Of a stretch of DNA of 64,000 bases, positions 18,431 through 29,259 are shown one piece after another (position 1 is the stretch's first letter; each line of letters opens with the position of its first letter). The stretch lies in the NCBI RefSeq assembly GCF_000455485.1, contig NZ_CBQR020000177.1, positions 1 through 64,000 of the forward strand, read 5' to 3'. Source of the DNA: Gorillibacterium massiliense (lineage in GTDB: Bacteria; Bacillota; Bacilli; Paenibacillales; NBRC-103111). Made by a program: the position numbers and the translations under genes. Below the pieces are notes generated by a model. That model worked only from the letters and a program-made list of their open reading frames with translations. It had not been told where the DNA came from and made no database searches.

Positions 18431-18973
18431 TTACTTAACGAACGGCATCCCGAGTTGAGTAAGCAGTTCGCGGGACTCTTCGTCCGATTTTGCAGTAGTA
18501 ACGATTACGACGTCCATACCGCGGATTTTATCAATCTTATCATAATCAATTTCAGGGAAGATCAATTGTTCTTTGAGGCCCAAGGTGTAGTTTCCGCGGC
18601 CGTCAAAAGCCTTAGAGGAAACACCGCGGAAGTCGCGAACCCGTGGCAGCGCTACATTGAACAATTTGTCCAGGAAGTAGTACATCCGGTCGCCGCGCAG
18701 GGTAACTTTAACGCCGATCGGCATGCCTTCGCGGAGTTTGAAACCAGCGATGGATTTCTTCGCCTTGGTGATAACCGGCTTTTGACCAGCGATCAGTTGC
18801 AGTTCTTCAACAGCAGCGTCCAGCACTTTGGAATTGGCAACAGCGTCGCCTACGCCCATGTTGATAACCACTTTTTCCAACTTCGGAACTTGCATCACGG
18901 TTGTATAGTTGAACTTCTGCATCAGGGCAGGAGTGATTTCGTTCAGAAAACGTTCCTTCATTCTTGCAGCCAT
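18431..18973 (-). CDS. rplE: 50S ribosomal protein L5
   Basis: 180 residues. The N-terminal [21 protein letters not shown] is the family signature. L5 binds 5S rRNA and contacts S13 and P-site tRNA across the subunit interface. It is 29 nt after rplX. Confidence 0.98.
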   Translation of the reverse strand: MAARMKERFLNEITPALMQKFNYTTVMQVPKLEKVVINMGVGDAVANSKVLDAAVEELQLIAGQKPVITKAKKSIAGFKLREGMPIGVKVTLRGDRMYYFLDKLFNVALPRVRDFRGVSSKAFDGRGNYTLGLKEQLIFPEIDYDKIDKIRGMDVVIVTTAKSDEESRELLTQLGMPFVK

Positions 18974-19002
18974 GTTACGTTAGCCTCCTTTCCGACTTTT
19001 GC

Positions 19003-19356
19003 TTAGTCGATTACTTCTCCGGATTTTTTAGCAATCCGGACTTTTGTGCCATTTTCCAGAACCTTGTAGCCGATGCGGGTAGGTTTACCCGTTTTCGGAT
19101 CGGCCAGCATGACGTTGGAAACGTGAATCGGCGCTTCCTGAGTGATGATGCCGCCTTGCGGGTTCTTTTGGGAAGGCTTGGCGTGCTTCTTCACCATGTT
19201 GACACCTTCGACCAGAACGCGGTTTTCACGAGGATAAGCCGCCAGAATCCGGCCCTTCTTGCCTTTATCTTTACCGGTAATGACGAATACCGTGTCGTCT
19301 TTCTTCACGTGGAGCTTGTTGCTGTGAGACTCCAGTCTTTTCTTTGGTTTAGGCAT
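19003..19356 (-). CDS. rplX: 50S ribosomal protein L24
   Basis: 117 residues. A KOW motif ([17 protein letters not shown]) lies near residues 22-40. The N-terminal stretch [14 protein letters not shown] is a dozen residues longer than in B. subtilis L24. L24 is an assembly initiator of the 50S subunit near the tunnel exit. Confidence 0.97.
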   Translation of the reverse strand: MPKPKKRLESHSNKLHVKKDDTVFVITGKDKGKKGRILAAYPRENRVLVEGVNMVKKHAKPSQKNPQGGIITQEAPIHVSNVMLADPKTGKPTRIGYKVLENGTKVRIAKKSGEVID

Positions 19357-19401
19357 GTTCTTTACACCTCCTAAGTGGCGATTGTGTTCGTCGTCCCCTC
19401 A

Positions 19402-19770
19402 TTAGATGACTTCAGGAGCCAGGGAAACGATTTTCATGAAGTCGCGGTCGCGAAGTTCGCGGGCTACCGGCCCGAAGATACGCGTTCCGCGTGGGCTCTT
19501 GTCATCTTTAACAATAACCGCTGCATTTTCATCGAAAGTGATGTAGGATCCGTCCTTACGGCGCGCACCGCGACGGGTACGAACGATAACCGCTTTGACT
19601 ACATCGCCTTTCTTGACAACGCCACCTGGTGTTGCTTCTTTCACGGAGCAGATGATCATGTCGCCGATGTGTCCAACGCGACGGCCGGTGCCGCCCAATA
19701 CGCGGATGCACATCAGTTGTTTAGCGCCCGAGTTGTCGGCAACGCTCAAACGTGTAAAAGGTTGAATCAC
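19402..19770 (-). CDS. rplN: 50S ribosomal protein L14
   Basis: 122 residues with the signature around [20 protein letters not shown]. It forms intersubunit bridges and is the binding site of the silencing factor RsfS. The start is GTG at 19770 (B. subtilis uses ATG), well spaced from GGAGGG. Confidence 0.98.
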   Translation of the reverse strand: MIQPFTRLSVADNSGAKQLMCIRVLGGTGRRVGHIGDMIICSVKEATPGGVVKKGDVVKAVIVRTRRGARRKDGSYITFDENAAVIVKDDKSPRGTRIFGPVARELRDRDFMKIVSLAPEVI

Positions 19771-19800
19771 GGGAATACCCTCCTTTCGGCTTCAGTCTTT

Positions 19801-20064
19801 TTAGATGATAACCGCTTTTTCTACGACTTCGACCAGTCTCCAGCGCTTGTCTTTGGACAGCGGGCGGGTTTCCATGATCTTCACCGTGTCGCCGATTTTG
19901 GCTTCGTTGTTCTCATCGTGTGCTTTGAATTTCTTCGTATATTTGATCCGTTTGTGGTACAAATCATGCTTCTTGTAGGTTTCAACGGCGACGACGATGG
20001 TTTTTTCCATCTTATCGCTTACGACCTTGCCGATCTGCACTTTACGATCATTGCGCTCTGCCAT
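19801..20064 (-). CDS. rpsQ: 30S ribosomal protein S17
   Basis: 87 residues, with [15 protein letters not shown] near the N-terminus. It is an OB-fold protein that nucleates assembly of the 16S 5' domain. It is 31 nt after rpmC. Confidence 0.98.
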   Translation of the reverse strand: MAERNDRKVQIGKVVSDKMEKTIVVAVETYKKHDLYHKRIKYTKKFKAHDENNEAKIGDTVKIMETRPLSKDKRWRLVEVVEKAVII

Positions 20065-20095
20065 CTTTCATCCTCCTCTCTAACTATAGGACGGA

Positions 20096-20293
20096 TTAAC
20101 CGATCCCGAGTTCCCTTTCACGCAAAATGGTTTTAGCCCGCGCGATTTCTTTGCGCACATTGCGGATTTGGGTTGGATTGTCCAGTTGGCCGGTGGCCAG
20201 TTGAAAACGGAGGTTAAACAGCTCTTCCTTGAAACCGGCGATTTTCTGCTCGATTTCGGCAGTGGTCAAGTTCCGGAATTCGCTACCCTTCAT
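20096..20293 (-). CDS. rpmC: 50S ribosomal protein L29
   Basis: 65 residues, an alpha-helical hairpin with the [16 protein letters not shown] signature. It sits at the tunnel exit beside L23, where trigger factor and SRP dock. Its ATG overlaps the rplP stop by 4 nt. Confidence 0.98.
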   Translation of the reverse strand: MKGSEFRNLTTAEIEQKIAGFKEELFNLRFQLATGQLDNPTQIRNVRKEIARAKTILRERELGIG

Positions 20294-20718
20294 TCTGCTT
20301 CACCACCCAGTTCTTCACGTTTTACAAATTTCGTTTTGATCGGCAGTTTGTGAGCAGCAAGACGCATTGCTTCGCGTGCAACTTCTTCACTTACGCCGGC
20401 CAGTTCAAACAGAATCTTGCCCGGTTTAACAACAGCAACCCACTTCTCGACGTTACCTTTACCGCTACCCATCCGGACTTCAAGCGGCTTTTGCGTAATC
20501 GGCTTGGAGGGGAAAATTTTGATCCATACTTTACCGCCCCGTTTGATGTAACGGGTCATCGCAATACGGGCTGCTTCGATTTGGCGGTTGGTTACCCATG
20601 CCGGCTCGAGAGCTTTCAGGCCGTATTCGCCGAAGGACACTTCCGTGCCGCCTTTGGCGTTGCCTTTCATCGTTCCGCGGTGTTCTTTGCGGTGTTTGAC
20701 GCGCTTAGGTACTAACAT
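20290..20718 (-). CDS. rplP: 50S ribosomal protein L16
   Basis: 142 residues with the standard start [15 protein letters not shown]. It also has the [15 protein letters not shown] loop, next to the peptidyl transferase and A-site region where evernimicin-type resistance changes arise. It lies 2 nt after rpsC. Confidence 0.98.
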   Translation of the reverse strand: MLVPKRVKHRKEHRGTMKGNAKGGTEVSFGEYGLKALEPAWVTNRQIEAARIAMTRYIKRGGKVWIKIFPSKPITQKPLEVRMGSGKGNVEKWVAVVKPGKILFELAGVSEEVAREAMRLAAHKLPIKTKFVKREELGGEAE

Positions 20719-20720
20719 GA

Positions 20721-21383
20721 TCAGTTTCCTCCTTCCTGAACAGCTTTCTTCTTAGCCGTAGGAAGCACCTCTCCACGGTAGATCCATACTTTCACGCCGA
20801 TCCGTCCGTAGGTGGTATGAGCTTCGGCGGTTCCGTAATCGATGTCGGCACGCAGTGTGTGCAGCGGTACGGTGCCTTCGCTGTAGCCTTCTGTACGGGC
20901 AATTTCCGCGCCGCCCAGACGACCGCTAACCGAAGTCTTGATTCCTTTGGCTCCCGATCTCATCGTCCGTTGCAGCGCTTGTTTCATCGCACGGCGGAAC
21001 GATACGCGGCGTTCGAGCTGTTGAGCAATGCTTTCGGCTACGAGAATCGCGTCAAGTTCAGGGTTCTTGATTTCAGAGATGTTGATGTGCACTTTCTTGT
21101 TCGTCAGCTTGGTCAGGTAGCCACGGATGTTTTCAACTTCCGCTCCGCCTTTACCAATTACCATACCGGGCTTAGCCGTGTGAATGGTGACGTTCACGCG
21201 GTTGGCCGCGCGTTCGATATCGATATGGGAAACTGAAGAATCCTTCAGCTTGCCTTTCAAGTACTCACGGATTTTTACGTCTTCCATCAGCAGGGTGCCG
21301 AAATCTTTACCGGCGTACCACTTGGATTCCCAATCACGGATGATGCCGACACGAAGACCGATCGGACTTACTTTTTGACCCAC
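20721..21383 (-). CDS. rpsC: 30S ribosomal protein S3
   Basis: 220 residues. A KH domain with [15 protein letters not shown] (about residues 72-86) is followed by the S3 C-terminal domain. It forms part of the mRNA entry helicase site. The start is GTG at 21383, preceded by GGAGGG. Confidence 0.98.
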   Translation of the reverse strand: MGQKVSPIGLRVGIIRDWESKWYAGKDFGTLLMEDVKIREYLKGKLKDSSVSHIDIERAANRVNVTIHTAKPGMVIGKGGAEVENIRGYLTKLTNKKVHINISEIKNPELDAILVAESIAQQLERRVSFRRAMKQALQRTMRSGAKGIKTSVSGRLGGAEIARTEGYSEGTVPLHTLRADIDYGTAEAHTTYGRIGVKVWIYRGEVLPTAKKKAVQEGGN

Positions 21384-21396
21384 ACGTTGTCCCTCC

Positions 21397-21729
21397 TTAT
21401 TTTTCAGATACCGCCAACGTAATGTGGCTGGTGCGTTTGTTGATGCGGCTTGCGCGGCCCATGGCGCGCGGGCGGAACCGTTTGATCGTCGGGCCTTGGG
21501 TTACAAAAGCCTGGGTGACGACCAGCTTGTTCGGATCCAGCGAGTAGTTGTGCTCGGCATTAGCGACAGCCGAGTTCAGCAGCTTCTCAACGATAGGGGA
21601 AGCAGCCTTAGGCGTGTGGCGCAGGATGGCGATCGCCTCGCCGACTTGCTTGCCGCGGATCAAGTCCATAACCAGCTGTACCTTACGAGGAGCGATGCGA
21701 ATGTATCTTGCGTATGCAGTAGCTTGCAT
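21397..21729 (-). CDS. rplV: 50S ribosomal protein L22
   Basis: 110 residues starting [20 protein letters not shown]. The extended hairpin loop lining the exit tunnel is intact ([19 protein letters not shown]). ATG at 21729 is 7 nt after GGAGG; the six residues of the longer frame include the ribosome binding site itself. Confidence 0.98.
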   Translation of the reverse strand: MQATAYARYIRIAPRKVQLVMDLIRGKQVGEAIAILRHTPKAASPIVEKLLNSAVANAEHNYSLDPNKLVVTQAFVTQGPTIKRFRPRAMGRASRINKRTSHITLAVSEK

Positions 21730-21787
21730 GGGATTACCTCCTCTCAAACATATCTCTTCCCGGCAGCGGGAACCTTTTTCCGATCAA

Positions 21788-22069
21788 TTAGCGCTTGCCG
21801 GTTTTCTTATCGTCTGCCGTGTGACCTTTGTAAGTGCGGGTTGGCGCGAATTCGCCCAACTTGTGACCTACCATATCTTCCGTTACATATACCGGCACGT
21901 GCTTTCTGCCGTCATATACCGCAAAGGTTTGGCCGACGAACTGCGGGAAAATGGTGGAGCGGCGAGACCAGGTTTTGATAACAACCTTTTTGCTGGAGCT
22001 TGCGGCTTCTTCCACTTTCTTGAACAGGTAGTTGTCCACAAAAGGACCCTTTTTCAAACTGCGACCCAT
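21788..22069 (-). CDS. rpsS: 30S ribosomal protein S19
   Basis: 93 residues beginning [15 protein letters not shown], with the [16 protein letters not shown] signature. It binds the 16S head with S13. ATG at 22069 was chosen because the longer frame from a TTG runs through the GGAGG site. Confidence 0.98.
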   Translation of the reverse strand: MGRSLKKGPFVDNYLFKKVEEAASSSKKVVIKTWSRRSTIFPQFVGQTFAVYDGRKHVPVYVTEDMVGHKLGEFAPTRTYKGHTADDKKTGKR

Positions 22070-22108
22070 GGATGATCCTCCCTTCAACCGGTTTTATCTC
22101 AGGCGATC

Positions 22109-22939
22109 TTATTTCGTGCGGCGGCGAACAATGTACTTGTTCGAAGCTTTGTTTTTCTTGCGGGTTTTGTAGCCCAGGGTCGGTTTGCCCCAAGGAGACA
22201 TAGGAGACTTGCGGCCGATCGGAGCGCGGCCTTCGCCACCGCCGTGCGGGTGATCCACAGGGTTCATGACGACACCGCGGACTTCCGGACGTTTGCCCAT
22301 GTGACGGGCGCGGCCAGCTTTACCGATTTTGACCAACTCGTGGTCTTCGTTGCCAACGGAACCGATGGTTGCGCGGCAGCCTTTCAATACGCGGCGAACT
22401 TCGCCGGAAGAAAGACGGATCGTTACATAAGCTTCTTCTTTACCGAGCAGTTGAGCTTCCGTACCGGCTGCGCGAACCATTTGGCCGCCTTTACCAGGTT
22501 TCAGCTCGATGTTGTGGATAACCGTACCGACTGGAATGTTTTCCAAAGGCAAGGCGTTCCCAATCTTGATGTCGGAATCCGCACCGGATGTGATCACGTC
22601 GTTCACTTTCAAGCCTTTCGGAGCGATGATGTAGCGTTTCTCTCCATCAGCGTAGTGAATCAGCGCGATGTTAGCGGAACGGTTCGGATCATACTCGACA
22701 GTAGCAACGCGACCTGGTATTCCATCCTTGGTCCGTTTGAAGTCGATGATCCGGTATTTACGCTTATGACCGCCGCCTTGGTGGCGAGTCGTAATTTTCC
22801 CCTGGTTGTTGCGGCCTGCTTTGTTAAACAAAGGCGCAAGCAGAGATTTCTCCGGCGTTGATGTGGTGATTTCCTCAAACGTGGAAACGGACATCGAACG
22901 GCGGGCCGGGGAGGTCGGTTTGTATTTTTTTACTGGCAC
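22109..22939 (-). CDS. rplB: 50S ribosomal protein L2
   Basis: 276 residues. The conserved [18 protein letters not shown] near residue 220 carries the His important for peptidyl transfer. The start is GTG at 22939, 8 nt after GGAGG. It is 32 nt after rplW. Confidence 0.98.
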   Translation of the reverse strand: MPVKKYKPTSPARRSMSVSTFEEITTSTPEKSLLAPLFNKAGRNNQGKITTRHQGGGHKRKYRIIDFKRTKDGIPGRVATVEYDPNRSANIALIHYADGEKRYIIAPKGLKVNDVITSGADSDIKIGNALPLENIPVGTVIHNIELKPGKGGQMVRAAGTEAQLLGKEEAYVTIRLSSGEVRRVLKGCRATIGSVGNEDHELVKIGKAGRARHMGKRPEVRGVVMNPVDHPHGGGEGRAPIGRKSPMSPWGKPTLGYKTRKKNKASNKYIVRRRTK

Positions 22940-22971
22940 TTGGATTCCCTCCTCACTTTAAAAAATTTAAC

Positions 22972-23262
22972 TTATACCGTTTCAAAGAACTCCAGTTCCT
23001 TGCTGTCCGGATGAAGGGAAACGATGGCTTTCTTCCATTCCGGCCTGAAACCGGAGTAGCGGCCGTAGCGTTTCGGCTTCGCGGGCATTCTCAAGGTATT
23101 AACGCCGACAACCTTCACTTTGAAGATTTGCTCGACGGCTTGTTTGATTTCAGTCTTGCTTGCGCGGATGTCTACTTCGAAAACATATTTCTTGGCAGCC
23201 ATCAGATCGCTGGTACGTTCCGTAATAACCGGGCGCTTAATCAAATCGCGTGGGTTTTTCAT
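22972..23262 (-). CDS. rplW: 50S ribosomal protein L23
   Basis: 96 residues with the signature [21 protein letters not shown]. It is a tunnel-exit protein and the docking site for trigger factor. It is coupled to rplD through a one-base TAATG overlap. Confidence 0.98.
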   Translation of the reverse strand: MKNPRDLIKRPVITERTSDLMAAKKYVFEVDIRASKTEIKQAVEQIFKVKVVGVNTLRMPAKPKRYGRYSGFRPEWKKAIVSLHPDSKELEFFETV

Positions 23263-23885
23263 TACGCAAGCACCTCCTCTACCTTCGATACTGCGTCCTT
23301 GGTGATGATCAACTTATCATGAAGCAATACGTCCAACACGTTCAATCCTTCAGCGCTAACGAACTTAACGCCTGGCAGATTGCGGGCGGACAGAGCCACA
23401 TTTTCGTTGTACTCGCCAGTGACAAGCAAAGCACGGCTTTCGACTTTCAAGTTCTTCAAAAGGGCAACGACATCTTTCGTCTTCGGAGCTGCATAGTTCA
23501 GCTGATCCAGTACGAGAATATCGTTATCGATCACTTTGGAAGACAGAGCGGATTTAATGGCCAAACGACGGACTTTCTTCGGCAGCTTGTAAGCATAGCT
23601 GCGGGGAGTCGGTCCGAATACGATGCCGCCACCTTTCCACTGGGGAGCACGGATGCTGCCTTGACGGGCACGTCCGGTTCCTTTTTGTTTCCAAGGCTTA
23701 CGACCGCCGCCGCGAACTTCCGAGCGACCTTTCGTTTTGTGCGTTCCTGCGCGCAGGGAAGCCTGCTGCATAACGACTGCCGAGTGTAGCACGTGCACGT
23801 TAGGCTCGATACCGAAAACAGCTTCGGAAAGCTCGATTTCGCCTACTTCCGAACCGTTGACGCTATAAACTGCAACTTTAGGCAT
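23262..23885 (-). CDS. rplD: 50S ribosomal protein L4
   Basis: 207 residues. The tunnel-lining loop RPWKQ-type segment is present ([19 protein letters not shown]). In E. coli L4 also represses the S10 operon; whether it does so in Bacillota is not settled. It is 24 nt after rplC. Confidence 0.98.
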   Translation of the reverse strand: MPKVAVYSVNGSEVGEIELSEAVFGIEPNVHVLHSAVVMQQASLRAGTHKTKGRSEVRGGGRKPWKQKGTGRARQGSIRAPQWKGGGIVFGPTPRSYAYKLPKKVRRLAIKSALSSKVIDNDILVLDQLNYAAPKTKDVVALLKNLKVESRALLVTGEYNENVALSARNLPGVKFVSAEGLNVLDVLLHDKLIITKDAVSKVEEVLA

Positions 23886-23909
23886 GGATGATCCTCCTTT
23901 CCCGCTTTC

Positions 23910-24536
23910 TTATTTTTTCACGGTCGACTTGATGGATACGAAGCAGTTCTTCGGGCCCGGGATGGAGCCTTTCACGAGAAGAACATTGCGTTCTACGTCG
24001 ACTTTCACGACCTGCAGGTTTTGCAGGGTAATGGTTTCTTTGCCCATGTGGCCCGGCAGGTGTTTGCCCTTCGGTACACGGTTGGCTTGAATGGAGCCCA
24101 TGGAACCCGGTCCACGGTGGTAGCGGGAGCCGTGAGCCATCGGTCCGGTGTGTTGGTTCCAGCGTTTGATAACGCCTTGGAAACCTTTACCTTTGGAAGT
24201 GCCCGTGACATCAACGAATTCACCTTCGGAGAACACGTCAGCTTTCAACTCCTGGCCAACTTCATAGTCAGACAGTTGAACTCCGCGGAATTCTTTAATG
24301 TAGCGCTTAGGTGCTGCGCCGGCTTTCTTCGCATGGCCCAGCTCAGGTTTGGTAGCTTTTTTTTCTTTCTTATCGGCAAAACCGAGTTGAATGGCTTCGT
24401 AGCCGTCGTTCTCCACGTCTTTCTTTTGCATTACTACGCAAGGTCCAGCTTGGATAACCGTAACCGGCAATACCGTTCCGTCGGCGGCGAAAACTTGAGT
24501 CATCCCCAATTTTTTACCTAAGATACCTTTTGTCAT
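23910..24536 (-). CDS. rplC: 50S ribosomal protein L3
   Basis: 208 residues starting [17 protein letters not shown]. It has the central finger that reaches the peptidyl transferase centre ([13 protein letters not shown]). It is 59 nt after rpsJ. Confidence 0.98.
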   Translation of the reverse strand: MTKGILGKKLGMTQVFAADGTVLPVTVIQAGPCVVMQKKDVENDGYEAIQLGFADKKEKKATKPELGHAKKAGAAPKRYIKEFRGVQLSDYEVGQELKADVFSEGEFVDVTGTSKGKGFQGVIKRWNQHTGPMAHGSRYHRGPGSMGSIQANRVPKGKHLPGHMGKETITLQNLQVVKVDVERNVLLVKGSIPGPKNCFVSIKSTVKK

Positions 24537-24595
24537 GTTGACACCTTCTTTCCTTTAGCAGTAAAAATTTGTTTAGATCTGGTCTTTCGCGTCTA

Positions 24596-25043
<448 letters not shown>

Positions 25044-25049
25044 TTCACT

Positions 25050-25079
25050 ATTATATATCAAGACAATAGCGGAAAGCAA
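25050..25079 (-). promoter_or_regulatory. sigma-A promoter of the S10 operon
   Basis: -35 TTGCTT (25074-25079), an 18-nt spacer, consensus -10 TATAAT (25050-25055) on the minus strand. It gives a leader of about 140 nt. Confidence 0.7.
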
Positions 25080-25145
25080 GGAAAAGTTGAAACTTTTCTG
25101 CGGGTGGTTGGGAGGCAAGTTTATAGGCGAAAAAACCTGGACGAC

Positions 25146-25258
25146 GGTGTGGGTATTGGCTCCGGTCGCACTTGAAATCATGTCCTCTGATTGGAATAAG
25201 ATCAAGTGGAATAGGAACATGATTTCAAAAGCGACACGTAAACTCTTCGCTCAATACC
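25146..25258 (+). repeat. inverted repeat arm A, itself a stem-loop
   Basis: The sequence from about 25146 to 25258 is the reverse complement of 25698-25813 over most of its length. The arm near GCGACACGTAAACTCTTCGCT is nearly identical. The arm is also self-complementary: TTGAAATCATGT pairs with ACATGATTTCAA around a loop of about 30 nt that has diverged. See arm B and the finding. Confidence 0.85.
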
Positions 25259-25490
25259 CTCACCTCTGTCCCTCTTTCATCTATATACAGGACCCAACTC
25301 CACTTAAGCCGTTTCAACTTTTGACATGCTTTCGCTCTGTCAACCCTGGGTGGAGAAATGCATTACTATGCGGACTCATGCCCCGCTATCAATAGGAGAA
25401 AGCGGCTTTGCTTGTTTTCGCGGACTGTGGTTTCCTTATTGCTTGCAAAACAGGGATGAACTATCTGTTTTCCAGCCAATAAGTCCTGTG

Positions 25491-25510
25491 AGTTTGCGAA
25501 ATCGCAAACT
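25491..25510. other. 8-bp perfect hairpin
   Basis: AGTTTGCG and CGCAAACT are separated by AAAT. The hairpin has no T-run on either side and belongs to the structured interval between tuf and rpsJ. Confidence 0.5.
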
Positions 25511-25553
25511 ATCGCTTTTCTGTCAAATAGCGGAACCGCATTCCGCATCCCCT

Positions 25554-25579
25554 ACCCCCGCGACTTTCACCGCGGGGGT
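25554..25579. other. 9-bp GC-rich hairpin
   Basis: ACCCCCGCG and CGCGGGGGT are separated by 8 nt. This is very stable for the region. No T-run follows directly. Confidence 0.5.
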
Positions 25580-25593
25580 GTACTTATAATGAA

Positions 25594-25624
25594 GGAAGAT
25601 GAGCGAATCCGGAGCTCATCTTCC
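25594..25624. other. 11-bp perfect hairpin
   Basis: GGAAGATGAGC and GCTCATCTTCC are separated by 9 nt, the longest perfect stem in the interval. No T-run follows. Confidence 0.5.
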
Positions 25625-25697
25625 GACAAAAGCTCCATCTGCTTAAAAGCAGGTGAATGTTGAGAAGGACGGGATGAATTAAGGAATTAGGTGGCGG

Positions 25698-25813
25698 GGT
25701 ATGGAGCGAAGAGTTTACGTGTCGCCTTTGAAATCGTGTTATTACCGATCGCTTTTATTTCAATGAAGAAAACACGATTTCAAGAGCGACCGGAGCCCAC
25801 ATTCCCCACCGGT
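25698..25813 (-). repeat. inverted repeat arm B, itself a stem-loop
   Basis: This is the inverted partner of arm A. AGCGAAGAGTTTACGTGTCG and GCGACCGGAGCC are shared in inverted orientation. Its own internal stem reads TTTGAAATCGTGTT with AACACGATTTCAA. Relative to arm A an A-T pair is replaced by a G-C pair, so pairing is kept although the sequence changed. Confidence 0.85.
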
Positions 25814-25846
25814 TTCCGTCTCGTTCATCAGATTTTTCCCACGAAC

Positions 25847-25879
25847 AAAAAAAGCCTCTGCCAAAGACAGAGGCTTTTG
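25847..25879 (-). terminator. terminator after tuf
   Basis: The minus-strand stem CAAAAGCCTCTG with CAGAGGCTTTTTTT has a 7-nt loop and a strong U-tract. It ends the str operon. Confidence 0.92.
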
Positions 25880-25901
25880 TCGGGATGACTCCCGGATTTG
25901 A

Positions 25902-27092
25902 TTACTTGGAGATACCGGATACGGAACCAGCACCAACGGTGCGGCCGCCTTCACGAATGGAGAAGCGGGTTCCTTCTTCGATAGCAACCGGGGAGATCAG
26001 CTCAACGGTAACTTCGATGTTATCGCCAGGCATAACCATTTCGGTGCCTTCCGGCAGAGTGATAACGCCGGTTACGTCGGTTGTCCGGAAAAAGAATTGC
26101 GGACGGTAGCCGGAGAAGAAAGGCTTGTGACGGCCACCTTCTTCTTTGGTCAGGACGTAGATGGAAGCATTGAAGTTGGTGTGTGGCTTAACGCTGTTCG
26201 GTTTAGCCAAAACTTGACCGCGTTCGATGTCCTTACGGTCAACGCCACGGAGCAGTGCGCCGATGTTGTCGCCAGCTTGAGCGGAGTCAAGCAGTTTGCG
26301 GAACATTTCAACGCCCGTTACGACGGATTTACGAGGAGCTTCGTTCAGACCGACGATTTCAATTTCATCGCCGACTTTAACGGTTCCGCGTTCTACACGG
26401 CCGGTAGCAACGGTACCACGACCGGTGATCGTGAACACGTCTTCGACTGGCATCAAGAATGGCTTGTCAACTTGACGTTCTGGCAGCGGGATGTAGGTGT
26501 CGATTTGCTCGAACAGTTCTACGATCTTTTGTGCCCATTCGCCATCCGGGTTTTGCAAAGCTTCACGAGCGGAGCCTTGGATGATCGGTGTGTCGTCGCC
26601 CGGGAATTCGTATTCGTTCAGCAGGTCGCGAACTTCCATTTCAACCAGTTCAAGCAGTTCAGCGTCTTCAACCATGTCGCATTTGTTGAGGAATACAACG
26701 ATGTAAGGAACGCCTACTTGACGGGACAGCAGGATGTGTTCGCGAGTTTGCGGCATAGGGCCGTCAGCTGCGGATACAACCAGGATAGCGCCGTCCATTT
26801 GAGCTGCGCCGGTGATCATGTTTTTAACATAGTCGGCGTGTCCTGGGCAGTCAACGTGAGCATAGTGGCGGTTCGGTGTTTCGTACTCAACGTGAGCCGT
26901 GGAGATCGTGATACCACGTTCGCGCTCTTCCGGAGCTTTGTCGATTTGATCGAATGCTACGGCAGCGCCGCCGTATTTTTTGGAAAGAACGGTGGTGATA
27001 GCAGCCGTCAGAGTCGTTTTACCGTGGTCGACGTGACCGATAGTACCGATGTTTACGTGCGGCTTCGTGCGTTCGTATTTAGCTTTTGCCAT
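25902..27092 (-). CDS. tuf: elongation factor Tu
   Basis: 396 residues. The GTP-binding motif GHVDHGKT is at 19-26, followed by the DCPGH and NKCD motifs and two beta-barrel domains. It delivers aminoacyl-tRNA to the ribosome. It is 35 nt after fusA and is the only tuf copy in the window. Codon use is strongly biased, as expected for a very highly expressed gene. Confidence 0.99.
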   Translation of the reverse strand: MAKAKYERTKPHVNIGTIGHVDHGKTTLTAAITTVLSKKYGGAAVAFDQIDKAPEERERGITISTAHVEYETPNRHYAHVDCPGHADYVKNMITGAAQMDGAILVVSAADGPMPQTREHILLSRQVGVPYIVVFLNKCDMVEDAELLELVEMEVRDLLNEYEFPGDDTPIIQGSAREALQNPDGEWAQKIVELFEQIDTYIPLPERQVDKPFLMPVEDVFTITGRGTVATGRVERGTVKVGDEIEIVGLNEAPRKSVVTGVEMFRKLLDSAQAGDNIGALLRGVDRKDIERGQVLAKPNSVKPHTNFNASIYVLTKEEGGRHKPFFSGYRPQFFFRTTDVTGVITLPEGTEMVMPGDNIEVTVELISPVAIEEGTRFSIREGGRTVGAGSVSGISK

Positions 27093-27127
27093 TTGAACGA
27101 TTCCTCCTTAATAGTTAACTGGATTAA

Positions 27128-29209
27128 TTATGATTGTGCGCCTCTGTGTTTCGAAATGATTTCTTCCGAAATCGACTTCGGCACTTCTTCATAGTGGGAG
27201 ATCTCCATGGAGTAAACGCCACGGCCTTGCGTCCGGGAACGCAGGGTGGTGGAGTAACCAAACATTTCGGACAGCGGCACCTTCGCACGGATGATTTGGG
27301 CGCCGAAACGAGCGTCCATACCTTCGATGCGTCCACGGCGGGAGTTCAGGTCGCCCATTACGTCGCCCATGTACTCTTCCGGAACGGTTACTTCTACCTT
27401 CATGATCGGCTCAAGAAGAACCGGGTTACATTTCTCTTTCGCAGCTTTCAGCGCCATCGATCCTGCGATCTTAAACGCCATTTCACTGGAGTCGACATCA
27501 TGGTAAGATCCATCAAAGATCGTCGCTTTGATATCAACGAGCGGGAAGCCGGCAAGCACGCCGTTCTTCATGGACTCTTCAATACCGGCTTGAACCGGAG
27601 CAATGTATTCACGAGGAACGACACCGCCGACGACTTTGTTTTCGAACAGGAATCCTTCGCCTGGTTCGCGAGGTTCGAACTCGACCCATACGTGACCGTA
27701 TTGGCCGCGACCACCGGATTGGCGAACGAACTTGCCTTCGACTTTTGCCGATGCTTTGAAGGTTTCGCGGTAAGCAACCTGTGGCTTGCCCACGTTGGTT
27801 TCTACCTTGAACTCACGAAGCATACGGTCAACGATGATTTCAAGGTGGAGCTCGCCCATACCTTGGATAATCGTTTGGTTGGTTTCTTCATCGGTGTAGT
27901 AACGGAAGGTCGGGTCTTCTTCGGCCAGTTTAGAAAGGGCAACGCCCATTTTGTCCTGGTCAGCCTTTGTCTTCGGTTCTACAGCGATCGAGATAACCGG
28001 ATCCGGGAAGTTCATGGACTCCAGGATCACGTGGTGTTTCTCATCGCAAAGGGTATCGCCCGTGGTCGTATCCTTCAAGCCTACCGCAGCTGCAATATCC
28101 CCTGCATAAACCTCGGAGATTTCTTGACGGCTGTTGGCGTGCATTTGCAGAATACGGCCTACGCGCTCGCGTTTGCCCTTCGTTGCGTTCAACACGTAGG
28201 AACCGGAGTTCAATACGCCCGAGTATACGCGGAAGAAGGTCAGACGACCGACGAAGGGGTCGGTTGCGATTTTGAACGCAAGAGCGGAGAAAGGCTCAGC
28301 GTCAGACGAATGACGGATGACTTCCGAACCGTCTTCCAGATGTCCCTGAATATCCGGAACATCGATTGGAGCAGGAAGGTAGTCAACAACGGCGTCCAAC
28401 ATCGGCTGAATCCCTTTGTTGCGGTAGGAAGATCCGCAGATAACCGGGAAGATTTTAACTTGAACCGTACCTTTACGGAGAGCGGTTTTGATTTCCTGAA
28501 CGGTAATCTCTTCGCCTTCCAGGTACTTCATGGTCAATTCTTCATCCAGTTCAGCTACCTTTTCTACCAGTTCAAGGCGCAGCTCTTCAGCTTTGCTCTT
28601 GAGTTCAGCAGGGATTTCGGTTGTCTCGATATCCTTACCCAAGTCGTCTTTATAGATATAGGCAACTTGTTCAATCAAGTCGATAATTCCTTTAAAATCA
28701 TTTTCCGCACCGATAGGCAGTTGAATCGGCACGGCGTTCGCTCCGAGCTTTTCGCGCATTTGCTCGATTGCTCCGAGGAAGTCGGCACCGATGATGTCCA
28801 TCTTGTTGACGTACGCGATCCGCGGTACGCCGTACCGGTCGGCTTGACGCCAAACGGTTTCGGACTGAGGCTCAACGCCTTCTTTGGCACTGAATACGCC
28901 TACGGCCCCATCCAGTACGCGCAGGGAGCGTTCAACTTCGACAGTGAAGTCAACGTGTCCCGGGGTATCGATGATATTGATGCGGTGACCTTTCCATTGA
29001 GCAGTGGTAGCGGCAGACGTAATCGTGATGCCGCGCTCTTGCTCTTGTTCCATCCAGTCCATCGTGGCTGCACCTTCGTGCACTTCCCCGATTTTGTGGG
29101 TACGGCCTGTATAGAACAGGATCCGTTCCGTGGTGGTGGTTTTACCGGCGTCAATATGAGCCATGATCCCAATGTTACGCGTATCTTTCAAGGAGAACTC
29201 TCTTGGCAT
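27128..29209 (-). CDS. fusA: elongation factor G
   Basis: 693 residues. The P-loop [12 protein letters not shown] is near residues 17-28, and the DTPGHVDFT and NKMD motifs follow; all five domains are present. It is the translocation GTPase. Its start, [18 protein letters not shown], is standard for Bacilli. It is 50 nt after rpsG. Confidence 0.99.
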   Translation of the reverse strand: MPREFSLKDTRNIGIMAHIDAGKTTTTERILFYTGRTHKIGEVHEGAATMDWMEQEQERGITITSAATTAQWKGHRINIIDTPGHVDFTVEVERSLRVLDGAVGVFSAKEGVEPQSETVWRQADRYGVPRIAYVNKMDIIGADFLGAIEQMREKLGANAVPIQLPIGAENDFKGIIDLIEQVAYIYKDDLGKDIETTEIPAELKSKAEELRLELVEKVAELDEELTMKYLEGEEITVQEIKTALRKGTVQVKIFPVICGSSYRNKGIQPMLDAVVDYLPAPIDVPDIQGHLEDGSEVIRHSSDAEPFSALAFKIATDPFVGRLTFFRVYSGVLNSGSYVLNATKGKRERVGRILQMHANSRQEISEVYAGDIAAAVGLKDTTTGDTLCDEKHHVILESMNFPDPVISIAVEPKTKADQDKMGVALSKLAEEDPTFRYYTDEETNQTIIQGMGELHLEIIVDRMLREFKVETNVGKPQVAYRETFKASAKVEGKFVRQSGGRGQYGHVWVEFEPREPGEGFLFENKVVGGVVPREYIAPVQAGIEESMKNGVLAGFPLVDIKATIFDGSYHDVDSSEMAFKIAGSMALKAAKEKCNPVLLEPIMKVEVTVPEEYMGDVMGDLNSRRGRIEGMDARFGAQIIRAKVPLSEMFGYSTTLRSRTQGRGVYSMEISHYEEVPKSISEEIISKHRGAQS

Positions 29210-29259
29210 GGAATGGTCTCCTTTCTATTTGCAAGATCCCCGTTATCAGGGGAATGATT

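Larger units (their letters stand above)
25259..25697. other. gene-free, hairpin-rich interval between the inverted repeats
   Basis: There is no convincing gene in these 439 nt. Several stem-loops are visible: AAAACAG/CTGTTTT (25447-25471), AGTTTGCG/CGCAAACT (25491-25510), ACCCCCGCG/CGCGGGGGT (25554-25579), GGAAGATGAGC/GCTCATCTTCC (25594-25624) and CTGCTT/AAGCAG (25639-25652). A 60-codon minus frame at 25366-25548 lacks a ribosome binding site and looks like chance or a repeat translated in frame. Confidence 0.6.

Noticed and set aside
25366-25548. 60-codon minus-strand frame in the tuf-rpsJ gap
   Set aside because: No ribosome binding site, and it overlaps hairpins in the inverted-repeat segment. 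I consider it a translated repeat.
27134-29257. Long open frame on the plus strand opposite fusA
   Set aside because: It mirrors the strongly biased codons of fusA, has no ribosome binding site and no recognisable protein features. The same holds for long plus frames opposite rpoC (30677-32914) and rpoB (34522-36894).
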